64,000 bases of DNA from Arsenophonus nilaparvatae (GTDB lineage: Bacteria; Pseudomonadota; Gammaproteobacteria; Enterobacterales; Enterobacteriaceae): assembly GCF_000757905.1 (NCBI RefSeq), contig NZ_JRLH01000002.1. One strand, written 5' to 3'. Both the position numbers and the translations under genes were made by a program. Numbering within the stretch: position 1 is the stretch's first letter; the number at the start of each line of letters is the position of its first letter. Shown piece after piece: positions 45,255 to 54,702 of this stretch. A model generated the notes under the pieces. The model was given only the letters and a program-made list of their open reading frames with translations, ran no database searches and was not told where the DNA came from.

Positions 45255-45947
45255 TTAAATAGTTTTTATTTCTTCTTTCGTTAAAGAACGATATTCACCA
45301 GCCCCTAATGCTGGATCAAGATAAATACCACCAATACGCTCACGGTGCAGCGCACAAACGTGATTACCCACCGCGGCAAACATTCTTTTGACTTGGTGAT
45401 ACCGGCCTTCGCTAATTGTCAAACGCACCTGCATTGATGAAACTATAGCTAGTTTGGCCGGCTTTGTGGGTGATTTTTCACCTTTAAGCCATATACCTGC
45501 TAAAAACTTATCAGCTACCTCAGTCGAAATCGGTTGTGTCAATGTGACAAGATAAGTTTTCTCACAATGATGCTTTGGCGAGATAATTTTATGTGTCCAT
45601 TGACCATCATCAGTTATAATTACTAAACCGGTTGTATCTATGTCTAATCTGCCGGCAATATGTAACTTTGTTATAGCTGGCTCATCAATAAAAGATAAAA
45701 TTGTTGGGTTAACATTATCTGCCGTCGAACAAACATAACCTTGCGGTTTATTCAACATAAAATAACGTGGGCCAATAATATGTTGTAATACTATATCTTC
45801 ATAACTAACTACCATTTCAGGCGTAATTTGATGAGAGCCGGTTTTTATTACTTCATTATTAACCATAACTTTTCCTGCCCGTAATTCTCGCATAACCAAG
45901 CCACGGCTAATTGTTAGTTGTTGAGATAAAAACTTATCAAGTCGCAT
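45255..45947 (-). CDS. rsuA: 16S rRNA pseudouridine(516) synthase RsuA
   Basis: RsuA makes the single pseudouridine of 16S rRNA. The 230-residue protein has an N-terminal S4 domain (MRLDKFLSQQLTISRGLVMRELRAGKV) and a catalytic domain with Asp in HIAGRLDIDTTGLVIITDDGQWTH; the late motif GRYHQVKRMFAAVGNHV is intact. Two consecutive ATG codons open the frame; I use the second, as in E. coli. It lies 38 bases before bcr on the same strand. Confidence 0.95.
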   Translation of the reverse strand: MRLDKFLSQQLTISRGLVMRELRAGKVMVNNEVIKTGSHQITPEMVVSYEDIVLQHIIGPRYFMLNKPQGYVCSTADNVNPTILSFIDEPAITKLHIAGRLDIDTTGLVIITDDGQWTHKIISPKHHCEKTYLVTLTQPISTEVADKFLAGIWLKGEKSPTKPAKLAIVSSMQVRLTISEGRYHQVKRMFAAVGNHVCALHRERIGGIYLDPALGAGEYRSLTKEEIKTI

Positions 45948-46212
45948 CATGATTTTTAAATGTATATGAAAGGGTTAGAATGCATATGTATTATTATGCT
46001 AAATCATTGGATGATTACAATAATTGCTTTTAAAACAATCCAGATAATAAATAACGCAAATAACTATAACGCGATTAATTATACCAACAACTTGTTAGAG
46101 AAGATATAGCTTGCTACAGTAGATTTTATTTTTAATATAGATTATTTCAATATAAATTAACAAAAATTGCTACTCTATTTGTTATTTATTTTTAATATTT
46201 AAGTTAATAATC

Positions 46213-47970
46213 ATGATAGTTACGCTAAGACCATATCAACAAGAGGCCGTTAATGCAGCGATAAACTATTTTCGCCGCCATAAACAACCTGCGGTTATTG
46301 TGTTACCTACTGGCGCAGGAAAAAGTCTGGTTATTGCTGAATTAGCCCGATTAGCCCGTGGGCGAGTACTGGTATTAGCCCATGTAAAAGAATTAGTTGA
46401 ACAGAACCATAATAAATATCAAGCCTATGGGCTAACCGCCGACATTTATGCCGCCGGACTTAATAAAAAACAAAATGAAAATAAAGTTATTTTTGCTAGT
46501 GTACAATCTATGGCAAAAAATTTAGCTGATTTTAATACTTCTTTTTCACTGTTAATTATCGATGAATGTCATCGCATCAGTTTAAATAACGATGGTCAAT
46601 ATCAACAAATCATTCAAAAATTACAACACAATAATCCTAATTTATGTGTTTTGGGATTAACAGCAACACCTTATCGTCTGTCTGAAGGCTGGATATATCA
46701 GTATCACTACCATGGTATGATAAAAGGTGATGATAACTGTTTTTTTCGTGATTGTATTTATGAACTACCGTTAAGGTATATGATAAAAAACCATTATCTT
46801 GTACCACCTAAACGTCTAGATATGCCGGTTATTCAATATGATTTTAGTCAATTGCAGATAAGCCAAACGGGTATTTTTAATCATGCTGATTTGGATCAGA
46901 CAATTAAACGTCAGCATAGAGTCACTCCCCTGATTATTCAGCAAATTATCGAATATGCACATTCCTGTCAGGGCTGTATGATCTTCGCCGCTACCGTTGA
47001 ACATGCCAAAGAAATTTTGACATTATTACCTAATGATGATACTGCATTAATATGCGCAGAAACGACGGCAATCGTCCGTGAAAAAGCTATTGATGCCTTT
47101 AAAGCGCAAAAAATTCGCTATTTAGTCAATGTTTCTGTCTTAACTACAGGTTTTGACGCTCCTCATGTCGATCTGATTGCTATTTTGCGTCCCACTGAAT
47201 CAATTAGTCTCTATCAACAAATAATTGGTCGCGGATTAAGATTATTTCCTAACAAAAGCCAGTGTATTATTCTTGATTATGCAGGAAATCCCCATGATCT
47301 TTATATGCCAGAAGTTGGCAGCCCTAAAAGTGATCCACAAAACGTACCAGTTCAGGTTTTTTGCCCACTTTGTCATTTTGCTAATCTATTTTGGGGGAAA
47401 AGCGATCCAGACGGTCAAATCATTGAACATTACGGCCGTCGATGCCAAGGCTGGGAAGAAAAGCATAATGGACAAAAAAAACAGTGTGAATTTCGCTTTC
47501 GTTTTAAACAATGTCCCAACTGCAATGCTGAAAATGACATTGCAGCACGACGTTGTCATCAATGTCAGGCAATTTTAGTTGATCCGGATGATATGTTAAA
47601 AGCGGCGTTAAAATTGAAAAATTCCCTGATCCTTCGTTGCGGTGGCATGCAACTGACTACCGGATATGATAAGAAAGGAGAATGGTTAAAAGCCACTTAC
47701 TATGATGAAGATGGTAGCAGCGTCTCAGAACTGTTTCGATTAACAACCCCAGCTCAGCGCAAAGTATTTGAACAACGTTTTCTATTGCTCCACCAGCGAG
47801 CTCCAGGCCTTCCCTTCCAATGGCAAACTGTAGCCGATATTCTACGTCAAAAGGAATCATTACGTCATCCTAACTTTGTTATCGCACGTAAAAAAAGCCA
47901 GTTTTGGCAAATAAGAGAGAAAATTTTTGACTACCAAGGAAAGTATCGTCTGGCTGACGACCTCTATTGA
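46213..47970 (+). CDS. radD: Superfamily 2 helicase-like RadD (YejH)
   Basis: RadD is a DNA repair ATPase that stimulates RecA strand exchange and binds SSB. The 585-residue protein has Walker A (LPTGAGKSLVIAEL), DECH box (LIIDECHRIS), motif III-like GLTATPYRLSEG, and motif VI-like QIIGRGLRLF. Two zinc-ribbon pairs follow the helicase core (CPLCHF near residue 385; CPNCNAENDIAARRCHQC near residue 435). The gene lies between rsuA and rplY, as in E. coli. Confidence 0.95.
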   Translation: MIVTLRPYQQEAVNAAINYFRRHKQPAVIVLPTGAGKSLVIAELARLARGRVLVLAHVKELVEQNHNKYQAYGLTADIYAAGLNKKQNENKVIFASVQSMAKNLADFNTSFSLLIIDECHRISLNNDGQYQQIIQKLQHNNPNLCVLGLTATPYRLSEGWIYQYHYHGMIKGDDNCFFRDCIYELPLRYMIKNHYLVPPKRLDMPVIQYDFSQLQISQTGIFNHADLDQTIKRQHRVTPLIIQQIIEYAHSCQGCMIFAATVEHAKEILTLLPNDDTALICAETTAIVREKAIDAFKAQKIRYLVNVSVLTTGFDAPHVDLIAILRPTESISLYQQIIGRGLRLFPNKSQCIILDYAGNPHDLYMPEVGSPKSDPQNVPVQVFCPLCHFANLFWGKSDPDGQIIEHYGRRCQGWEEKHNGQKKQCEFRFRFKQCPNCNAENDIAARRCHQCQAILVDPDDMLKAALKLKNSLILRCGGMQLTTGYDKKGEWLKATYYDEDGSSVSELFRLTTPAQRKVFEQRFLLLHQRAPGLPFQWQTVADILRQKESLRHPNFVIARKKSQFWQIREKIFDYQGKYRLADDLY

Positions 47971-48180
47971 CAACATGATTTCCATTTGTATTTACTATAT
48001 CGCTGTTTTTACTGAAATGAATATCAACGCCCTAAAATTAGGACATCTTTTTCATTGCTGTAGAGCATTTTTTTCGCTAAAATGCCGCCCGCTTGATTAG
48101 CAATCACTAACAAGTTTTTATTATCGGATCTGCCACTGGGTCGCCTGTTGCAGAGTCTTTTTATATTATGAGAACAAATC

Positions 48181-48462
48181 ATGCTAACGATTAATGCAGA
48201 AATCCGCAAAGAGCAGGGTAAGGGTGCGAGCCGCCGCCTGCGTAAAGACAACAAATTACCGGCTATCGTCTATGGTGGTGATCAGGAACCCGTTTCTATT
48301 GAACTCAACCATGATGAAATTATCAACCAAGAAAGCAAGCCAGAGTTTTATGAAGTATTAACACTGGTGGTTGATGGGAAAAAAACCAAAGTTAAAGTAC
48401 AAGCGGTTCAACGTCATCCGTTTAAGCCTAAACTAACCCATATCGATTTCTTGCGGGTTTAA
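48181..48462 (+). CDS. rplY: 50S ribosomal protein bL25
   Basis: This is the 93-residue short form of bL25, which binds 5S rRNA. The protein begins MLTINAEIRKEQGKGASRRLRKDNKLPAIVYGG and ends HPFKPKLTHIDFLRV, matching the E. coli protein throughout. The 210 bases upstream hold its promoter. A good terminator follows, and yejK is convergent. Confidence 0.97.
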   Translation: MLTINAEIRKEQGKGASRRLRKDNKLPAIVYGGDQEPVSIELNHDEIINQESKPEFYEVLTLVVDGKKTKVKVQAVQRHPFKPKLTHIDFLRV

Positions 48463-48499
48463 TTACGCAAAATTGCGCTTTTTTACCAAGCCAATTATC

Positions 48500-48533
48500 A
48501 ATAACGCCGCTTTTGCGGCGTTATTTGTTTTTA
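48500..48533 (+). terminator. rplY terminator (bidirectional)
   Basis: AATAACGCCGC at 48500-48510 pairs with GCGGCGTTATT at 48515-48525 around TTTT, followed by TTGTTTTT. It is shared with the convergent yejK. Confidence 0.85.
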
Positions 48534-48539
48534 CCATCA

Positions 48540-49547
48540 TTAACGGCTTTTCTTGCCACGCTCTAATTGCTCACGTAAGTTTGGTGGTGTACCTTTAATT
48601 GTTAACGTATCCGTTGCCGGATCCCAAAAAACACGCTCATCAAGTAACAAAGCATCAAAGTTAATGGTCAAGCCACCACCACTACCTGAATATTTGGTTA
48701 ATTGTTTGAGAGTCGTACGATCTGGTGGAAAACTTTCTGCCAATTGATAACCATTTTGTTGCGTAAATTCAGCAAAATTCTGCTCTCCTAAAGCAGGCAA
48801 CTCTTTTGATAAACACTTTAATTCAATTTCTTCTCCGGTCTGTTGTTGCTCATTACAATAGCGATAAACTTGCTGGCGATATTCTTGTGTGGCGGCCTGG
48901 TTTAACTCAGACGAATCACAATAATCATTCACGGCTTGCAGTAATCCTTTATTCTGTATTTTAGCATTCATACCTTCGCTAGCTGACAGGAAATCCATAA
49001 AAAAATCAGATACTTTACGCCCGACGCGGCCCTTTAAAAAAGTTAAATAACGTTCAGAAGCGGGATTTCTTTCCCATTCTGTCAAGTCTATGCGAGCAAC
49101 AATATCAACATGCGGAATATCAAGATAATGAGTAGTATTCAATTCCAGATTATCATTAACAAACATACTATTGCAGCTATTTAATACAGCTATCAATAAG
49201 TAATCTACCGCCAAATAACGATATTGACAAAACAGTACCACCCCACCTTCTGCAAACGGATATTTTGCCAATTCATCCCGCAAACGAATAGTAGCCGCAC
49301 GGCTAAATCCCAAAAAGTTTTCATCTTCCTTTCTCAAAGCCACTAATGCTTCAGCTAATTCGCTCGCTTGATTAAAAGTGGCAAAGGCTTTACTTTTAGC
49401 GCCATAAATTCGATGCAATTCTGCCATCATTTCTTGCACTATATTATCCGTGCCTAATAAAGAATCACGCAGCACAACCTCTAGTGTTTGTTCATCACGT
49501 TTTATCAACTGATGTAAAGCAATCTGGCAAATATCCAGACTCATCAT
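48540..49547 (-). CDS. yejK: Nucleoid-associated protein YejK (NdpA)
   Basis: The 335-residue protein is abundant on the nucleoid in E. coli, where its job is unclear. It begins MMSLDICQIALHQLIKRDEQ and includes FLGFSRAATIRLRDELAKYPFAEGGVVLFCQYRYLAVDYLLIAVLN, LKGRVGRKVSDFFMDFL and the C-terminal LDERVFWDPATDTLTIKGTPPNLREQL, all diagnostic of the family. It is divergent from yejL with about 250 bases between. Confidence 0.95.
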   Translation of the reverse strand: MMSLDICQIALHQLIKRDEQTLEVVLRDSLLGTDNIVQEMMAELHRIYGAKSKAFATFNQASELAEALVALRKEDENFLGFSRAATIRLRDELAKYPFAEGGVVLFCQYRYLAVDYLLIAVLNSCNSMFVNDNLELNTTHYLDIPHVDIVARIDLTEWERNPASERYLTFLKGRVGRKVSDFFMDFLSASEGMNAKIQNKGLLQAVNDYCDSSELNQAATQEYRQQVYRYCNEQQQTGEEIELKCLSKELPALGEQNFAEFTQQNGYQLAESFPPDRTTLKQLTKYSGSGGGLTINFDALLLDERVFWDPATDTLTIKGTPPNLREQLERGKKSR

Positions 49548-49802
49548 TTACTCCTTATTTTCTTTATGGCATAAAGATCAACGGTATTCAGACATCGATA
49601 ACTTTTTCCGGCAGCTAAATTGATATCTATTGATATAACATTTTTGTATTATGGGCATATAATAAGATTTGTAACTTATGGAAACCGGTCAATTTAAAAT
49701 GTTATTAAATGAAATTATCCAGTTAAATTAGACAAAACAGCTACAGAAAAAAACACAATAATACGCTAAAATATAAAGCTTTATTCATTCAGGATTTTTA
49801 TT

Positions 49803-50030
49803 ATGCCACAATCATCCCGTTATAGTGATGAGCAAATTGAACATCTACTCCTAGAATTAGTCAAGGTATTAGAAAAATATAAAGCTCCAACTGATCTATC
49901 ATTGATAGTATTAGGTAACATGGTGACAAACTTAATTAATACAACTGTTACACTGACTCAGCGTAAAACTATTGCAGAATCTTTCGCTCAGGCGTTACTT
50001 GCTTCTGTTAATGAAGAAAAAATTCACTAA
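49803..50030 (+). CDS. yejL: YejL family small protein (UPF0352)
   Basis: The 75-residue protein begins MPQSSRYSDEQIEHLLLELVKVLEKYKAPTDLSLIVLGNMVTNLIN, matching UPF0352. It forms a small helical dimer in solved relatives, and its function is unknown. It lies 20 bases before pbgA and is probably co-transcribed with it, as in E. coli. Confidence 0.93.
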   Translation: MPQSSRYSDEQIEHLLLELVKVLEKYKAPTDLSLIVLGNMVTNLINTTVTLTQRKTIAESFAQALLASVNEEKIH

Positions 50031-50050
50031 TTTAGCAGATAAAATATTAC

Positions 50051-51796
50051 ATGGTGACCAACTCTCGAAACTATCGTGAAAAAGTCTCCCAAATGATAAG
50101 CTGGGGACACTGGTTTACGTTATTCAATATAGTACTCAGTTTAGTATTAAGTAGCCGATATCTGTTTGTTTTTGATTGGCCGGGTACGTTATTCGGCCGT
50201 ATTTATGCTATTGTTAGCTGGCTTGGGCATTTTAGCTTTGTTATTTTTGCCTGTTATCTTTTAATCATCTTTCCTATTACTTTCATTATTGGTTCACAGC
50301 GACTGCTAAGATTTCTATACACCATCGTTACCACCACCATACTGACTTTTCTCATTTTTGATATTGCGTTTTTTTCGCGCTATAACCTCCATTTAACACC
50401 ACTACTATGGGAGTTATTAATAAATCCTAAAAACGGCGAAATGGCGAGAGAATGGCAGTTAATGTTTATTTGTGTGCCTATCATTTTTTTAATTGAGATG
50501 TTATTTGCTACCTGGAGTTGGCAAAAATTACGCAGCCTAAACCGTCAACGATTCACTAAACCCTTGGCAGGTATCTTCATCACAGCATTTGTTGCTTCCC
50601 ATTTAATGTATATTTGGGCTGATGCAAATTTTTATCGCCCAATAACTATGCAGCGAGCTAACTATCCCCTATCTCACCCAATGACAGCGAGAAAATTTCT
50701 TGAACGCTATGGTTATCTCGATCAAGTGGAATATCAACGCAAGATACAACAAGAAGGCAACCCTTCAGCACTGTCTATTGAATATCCACTCAAACCACTT
50801 AGCTATCAAAAACAAGCACCAAAGTATAATTTATTACTACTGGTCGTTAATAATCTTAACTATCAAGATACCACTGAAGGTATGCCAGCATTGAATACTG
50901 TTAAATCAATCAGTACGCAATTTAATCAACACCTCAGTACAGGTATCCAAAACCAACGGGCGCTATTTAGCCTATTCTACGGTTTATCGCCTAGTTATTT
51001 AGATAGTATACTTAATAGCAGAAAACCTTCCGCCCTAATTGAAGCATTAAAATATCAAAACTATCAATTTGGTCTGTTTTCATCGAATGGTTTTAGCTCA
51101 CCATTATTTCGTCATGCAATTCTGGCAGATTATTCGTTACCCGAAAATACTGCCGGTAATGATTATCAAACTACCAATGAATGGGTAAAATGGTTAGATA
51201 GCATAGAAAACCAGACTCGGTGGTTTTCTTTTCTTAATCTTAATGGTTTTGATAATCATAAATCGCAAAGTGACAATAAGTTACAATTAGATCATGAGAT
51301 TAAACGCATAATTGATGCGCTAAAACAAAAAAATATGTTAAACAATACCGTTGTCGTCATTACGGCAAACCATAGTAGCAATCCAGAAACTCATGAAACA
51401 ACAAAATGGTTCACTAACGGTCAATTTAATCTTAAACAAATGAAGGTGCCTTTATGGGTGTATTGGCCAAATACCCCACCACAGCAAATTAATAAGCTAA
51501 CCAGTCATCAAGATATTATGACCACCTTAATGCAGCGTTTACTTTATGTTGATAATTCACCAGAAGACTATTCTCAAGGAGAAGATCTTTTTACCCCTAA
51601 ACGTAACCAACCCTGGGTTTTATTAGGTGATGAACAAGTACTAATTATTAACTTTACTAATAAAACGCTTTACCTTAATCAAAATGGTGAGGTTTATATC
51701 TTTGATGATAAAGGCAATAAAATAACAGATGAAAAACCTGATTTAACTCAACTGCTAAGAGCTTTTGCCGAATCTACCCGTTTTAATACTAATTAA
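50051..51796 (+). CDS. pbgA: Inner-membrane LPS-signal protein PbgA/LapC (YejM)
   Basis: PbgA senses periplasmic lipopolysaccharide and restrains LapB/FtsH degradation of LpxC, setting LPS synthesis. The 581-residue protein has five N-terminal membrane segments (to about residue 190), an interfacial linker, and a periplasmic hydrolase-like domain (YNLLLLVVNNLNYQDT, VVVITANHSSN). In the sulfatase fold the usual nucleophile position is not conserved, as expected for this pseudo-enzyme. Its presence implies that LPS is still made and regulated. Confidence 0.95.
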   Translation: MVTNSRNYREKVSQMISWGHWFTLFNIVLSLVLSSRYLFVFDWPGTLFGRIYAIVSWLGHFSFVIFACYLLIIFPITFIIGSQRLLRFLYTIVTTTILTFLIFDIAFFSRYNLHLTPLLWELLINPKNGEMAREWQLMFICVPIIFLIEMLFATWSWQKLRSLNRQRFTKPLAGIFITAFVASHLMYIWADANFYRPITMQRANYPLSHPMTARKFLERYGYLDQVEYQRKIQQEGNPSALSIEYPLKPLSYQKQAPKYNLLLLVVNNLNYQDTTEGMPALNTVKSISTQFNQHLSTGIQNQRALFSLFYGLSPSYLDSILNSRKPSALIEALKYQNYQFGLFSSNGFSSPLFRHAILADYSLPENTAGNDYQTTNEWVKWLDSIENQTRWFSFLNLNGFDNHKSQSDNKLQLDHEIKRIIDALKQKNMLNNTVVVITANHSSNPETHETTKWFTNGQFNLKQMKVPLWVYWPNTPPQQINKLTSHQDIMTTLMQRLLYVDNSPEDYSQGEDLFTPKRNQPWVLLGDEQVLIINFTNKTLYLNQNGEVYIFDDKGNKITDEKPDLTQLLRAFAESTRFNTN

Positions 51797-51870
51797 TGCT
51801 TAAAAATCAAGCGGTCGTAGTACTTGCTATTGATTTTAACCAAAAAAACGGTAGTATAGCGAGCCTATAT

Positions 51871-51947
51871 CGGCATGTAGCGCAGCCTGGTAGCGCACCG
51901 TCATGGGGTGTCGGGGGTCGGAGGTTCAAATCCTCTCATGCCGACCA
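51871..51947 (+). tRNA. proL: tRNA-Pro (GGG anticodon)
   Basis: A 77-nt cloverleaf starts CGGCATG and ends CATGCCGACCA with an encoded CCA. The anticodon loop context CCGTCATGGGGTGTCGG matches E. coli proL (anticodon GGG). It stands immediately downstream of pbgA, the same location as proL in E. coli. Confidence 0.97.
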
Positions 51948-52026
51948 AGATTTACTAAGAAAACCAATCAGTTATGATTGGTTTTTTTGTGCCTGAAATT
52001 CACCGATGGTAAAATTGGAGTAAGAT
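51919..52026 (+). repeat. Direct repeat copy A: tRNA-Pro 3' end, terminator and flank
   Basis: This copy contains the tRNA T-arm, acceptor end and CCA, the terminator, and about 40 bases beyond. Copy B lies at 53466-53573 in the same orientation, at roughly 85-88 percent identity by eye. The two flank about 1.4 kb of decayed sequence. Confidence 0.85.
51962..51988 (+). terminator. Terminator of tRNA-Pro
   Basis: AACCAATCA at 51962-51970 pairs with TGATTGGTT at 51975-51983, followed by a T run. A diverged copy follows the tRNA-like fragment at 53466. Confidence 0.88.
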
Positions 52027-52857
52027 GATCGATAATTATTGGTGGTTTTCTGCTCTTTCATTGGTCTATCGCATCAAAGACTTCATATAAATCAATTTTC
52101 AAAATTTATAATTAAATAAAATAGCGTTTAAATTAATACTGCTTAATTTGAAAGTAAAATGAAAAAGATAACATTTTTCCTTATGGTGGCTTCTTTGTTT
52201 TCTTATTCAGCTAATCAAAAACTGATATAAGGGGAATTACCAAAGCTGATGGGACCACTAGTTATGTCCAAGTTACCTATTTTTCTTCAGTGTTCAATTA
52301 AATTGTTGGTCCCTATTGTTAATTAGTAGTATCTGGCTTTCATTTATGGTAAACAATTTAGACACTGAACCAGAATAGTGGAAAGAACCGCTATCAATAC
52401 AGCAAAGAAGAAAAGATTACATGCTATTACAACGACTGAACCGAAAATTACTATAAAGAATTCTGTCTATAATCTCTTCTCGCTTCATCGCTATTAATCC
52501 TTGCTTTTATTATCACTCTCTGAATTTTTTGATGTGGATAATTCATTTTGTTCTGTTGGCCTAACAACCATTGCAGGCATATACTTTTGCTCTGAAACAC
52601 TTTCTGTCACAACTTTTTTATCAGTCATTGATAAATCTTTTTTATTTGGCGGTGGTAACTAAAAAACCACTTCACCTGATGTGGTTAAAAGCAGGCATAA
52701 TAACCGTGTGGAGTAATGCACAAAAATAAAGATGCTGTTTGTTAGTTAATTTTCTATGTCGTAGCACCCAGCGGTTATCTATTGTCACACTTGCCAAGGG
52801 CGTGATGATAATGCTGTTAGTTAACCGCTTTTTTATCTATAAAAAATAATTAAATAA
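52027..52857. pseudogene. Decayed accessory sequence inside the tRNA-Pro repeats
   Basis: No intact gene is visible. At 52159 a frame begins MKKITFFLMVASLFSYSANQ, a clear signal peptide, but stops after 24 codons. Another frame continues with TKADGTTSYVQVTYFSSVFN and stops again, so this looks like a broken secreted-protein gene. On the minus strand, 52628-52494 encodes a 44-residue Lys/Ser-rich fragment (MTDKKVVTESVSEQKYMPAM at its start) that I do not recognise. An 8-bp inverted repeat (AGCGGTTA and TAACCGCT) followed by TTTTTTATC near 52770-52845 may be an old terminator. Confidence 0.5.
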
Positions 52858-53379
52858 AGTATCTTCGCCAACAAAATTTTAGTTGTCTTAGGACACAGTT
52901 TTAGTGGAACTATTGCACAACGGCTAGCAGAAATAGAATCATCTCGTATAAAGCGTTTGATCTTCCATAATGCATTTGTTTTACGTGATGGAGAATCACT
53001 TTATGATATGTACCCACCTATTTTTCACGAAATATGGGAAAAAATAACCATTGATAATAAAATAATGCTCCCTTTTGAGATTTTTAGAGAGTTATTTATT
53101 GGTGATGTTGAATTAGAAAAAGCAAAGGAAGTTTATGATAATTTTTGGTCCCCATGTTGTGCTGCAAGTCATTATGATAAAGTACCGCTAAAAACATTTG
53201 AATCACTATCAATTCCTCGTAGCATAATATATGCGTCAAGAGATAATGCTCTTCCTGTTGGTGAGTATGGCTGGCACCCTAAATTTAGCAATCGTCTGAA
53301 TATTTATCGTTTTACTGAATTACCAGGAAGCCATGAAGTATTATTCAGTAATCCTCAAAGACTTACTGTGAATGTATAA
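52858..53379 (+). pseudogene. 5'-truncated alpha/beta hydrolase
   Basis: The frame is open from 52858, preceded by an in-frame stop and lacking any start, and reads into the middle of a hydrolase. The nucleophile elbow is LGHSFSGTIAQRLA, the acid is in YASRDNALPVGEYGW and the His in ELPGSHEVLFSNPQRL. The usual first 70 or so residues with the oxyanion strand are missing. The fold resembles plant-type methyl-esterase / AB hydrolase 6 proteins. A TTG at 52957 could initiate a 140-residue product, but that would lack the nucleophile, so it is almost certainly non-functional cargo of the former insertion. Confidence 0.8.
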
Positions 53380-53432
53380 TACACGCTAGTAGACCTTAAT
53401 TTCTTTTTATTTTAATAAAATTATTTTAAACA

Positions 53433-53494
53433 AGCATGGTATATAACCTGTACAGAGGATTTATTCGGAGGTTGAAATCCTCTCATGCCGACCA
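53433..53494 (+). pseudogene. Degenerate tRNA-Pro copy (anticodon arm lost)
   Basis: Bases 53466-53494 match the tRNA-Pro T-arm and acceptor with CCA. Upstream, GCATGGTATATAACCTGTAC resembles a decayed acceptor and D-arm of proL, while most of the anticodon arm is missing. It is either the relic of a second tRNA-Pro or the far attachment site of an element that integrated at proL. It cannot be functional. Confidence 0.6.
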
Positions 53495-53573
53495 ATTTTT
53501 ACTTAGAAAACCAATTAGTTATGATTGGTTTTTTGTGCCTGAAATTTACGTGGGGTAAAATTAGGATAAAATT
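53466..53573 (+). repeat. Direct repeat copy B: tRNA-Pro 3' end, terminator and flank
   Basis: This copy is the partner of 51919-52026. It retains the terminator (AACCAAT at 53509-53515 with ATTGGTT at 53524-53530, then T's) and the downstream GTGCCTGAAATT and GGGTAAAATTAG-like flank. Confidence 0.85.
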
Positions 53574-54473
53574 GACAAAAAATTCACTTGCTAGTGAATG
53601 ACCAATAATTTTGATTCAGACAATCCTGCTGAGTCGTTAATAACCAGCTGATTAGTCGTTTTAATTTATGGTCTATTTTATTTCATTGCCATAAATGAAT
53701 TACCACTATGCAGGACAGAAAGTTAAAAAAAAAAGCCAGCTAAGCTGGCCAAAACACACAGGAAAAAATAATGATGTAAGACAAATATCTAAAATATAAA
53801 GTCAGTCAATTGCTGCGAGAAACGAAACATAACACAAATTTGCTTAAATATTGATCTGAAAACTAATTAGTATGATATCCATCACAGCTTAATACTCTAA
53901 ATTACAAAAATGTAATTGATCTGATCTAATGACAAACAATAAATAACAAATGAAAAATGGTATGGAAAATAATTTTCTGCCCTTTTCAGTAATTTGCTGG
54001 ACCAGACCACTTACCTAATCGGCATAAGCAATTTATTCATTTAACCATTTAGCCAACCAAGCCCTCATTTCATGATTAAACAACGCTAAAGCAATAAATT
54101 AACTACTAAAACATCGTCGCCCTACTAATAGCTAAATGAAAAATTATGACTGAAAAAGCTTTATAATAACGCCCTGCCAAATCTGATAGTTTTAACAACC
54201 TATTTTAATAAGCAAAACAATCCAACGTATTTTACTCAATTGCTGCTAGCTGTATCCTACTATGCAATCAGCAATAAAATTATATATGTTGTTTGCAGTA
54301 TTTTATTTAATACACCAAATGATTATTAATGCGGTAGAAGTAATAAGTTGCTATAAATTTAACCGTCATGACTGGACGGTATACAAATTAACGGCAAAAA
54401 GTATATAATACTGTTTGATGCTTAAACCATCAAACAAGTAATCAATTAACTGATAAACAGTCTGTGTTCATAG
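53574..54473. other. AT-rich region with an orphan minus-strand terminator
   Basis: About 900 bases without a supportable gene. The only clear structure is the terminator-like hairpin at 53722-53750, listed separately. A TTACAAAAATGTAA palindrome lies near 53906. Confidence 0.5.
53722..53750 (-). terminator. Orphan terminator-like hairpin
   Basis: GCCAGC at 53735-53740 pairs with GCTGGC at 53744-53749 around TAA. On the minus strand the stem is followed by a run of ten T's, the form of a strong intrinsic terminator. No minus-strand gene is recognisable in the 700 bases upstream of it. Confidence 0.65.
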
Positions 54474-54482
54474 GTGGTTATT

Positions 54483-54701
54483 ATGTCAACATTACGGAAT
54501 TGGATTACCAGATACTTTCCGAGTGATCATCAAAAAATGAGCAAAAGACAAAATGATAAAATTTCCGCATTTGTACGTGTTGACAAAAGCGGTGCCGCTT
54601 ATATCCCCTCTAATGAAATTGCCGCATTACCCGAAGTAAAAGAAATGCAAAAGATGGCTAGCTTGATTGTAAAACAGAAAAAAACCAGTACAAGGAAATA
54701 G
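54483..54701 (+). CDS. Small conserved-looking protein, first gene of an unknown pair
   Basis: The 72-residue basic protein starts MSTLRNWITRYFPSDHQKMS and has a central segment NDKISAFVRVDKSGAAYIPSNEI and a Lys-rich end. The ATG at 54483 has AGGTGG just upstream; a GTG three codons earlier is also open. No membrane segment or signal is seen. The next gene begins one base after its stop, so the two form a coupled pair. I do not recognise the family. Confidence 0.7.
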   Translation: MSTLRNWITRYFPSDHQKMSKRQNDKISAFVRVDKSGAAYIPSNEIAALPEVKEMQKMASLIVKQKKTSTRK

Positions 54702-54702
54702 C

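Noticed and set aside
52957..53379. Short alpha/beta hydrolase ORF as an intact gene
   Set aside because: It would lack the nucleophile elbow, which is encoded upstream in the same frame without a start; called a truncated pseudogene instead.
51919..53573. Insertion sequence between the tRNA-Pro repeats
   Set aside because: No transposase, integrase or terminal inverted repeats could be recognised; only direct repeats of the tRNA end are seen.
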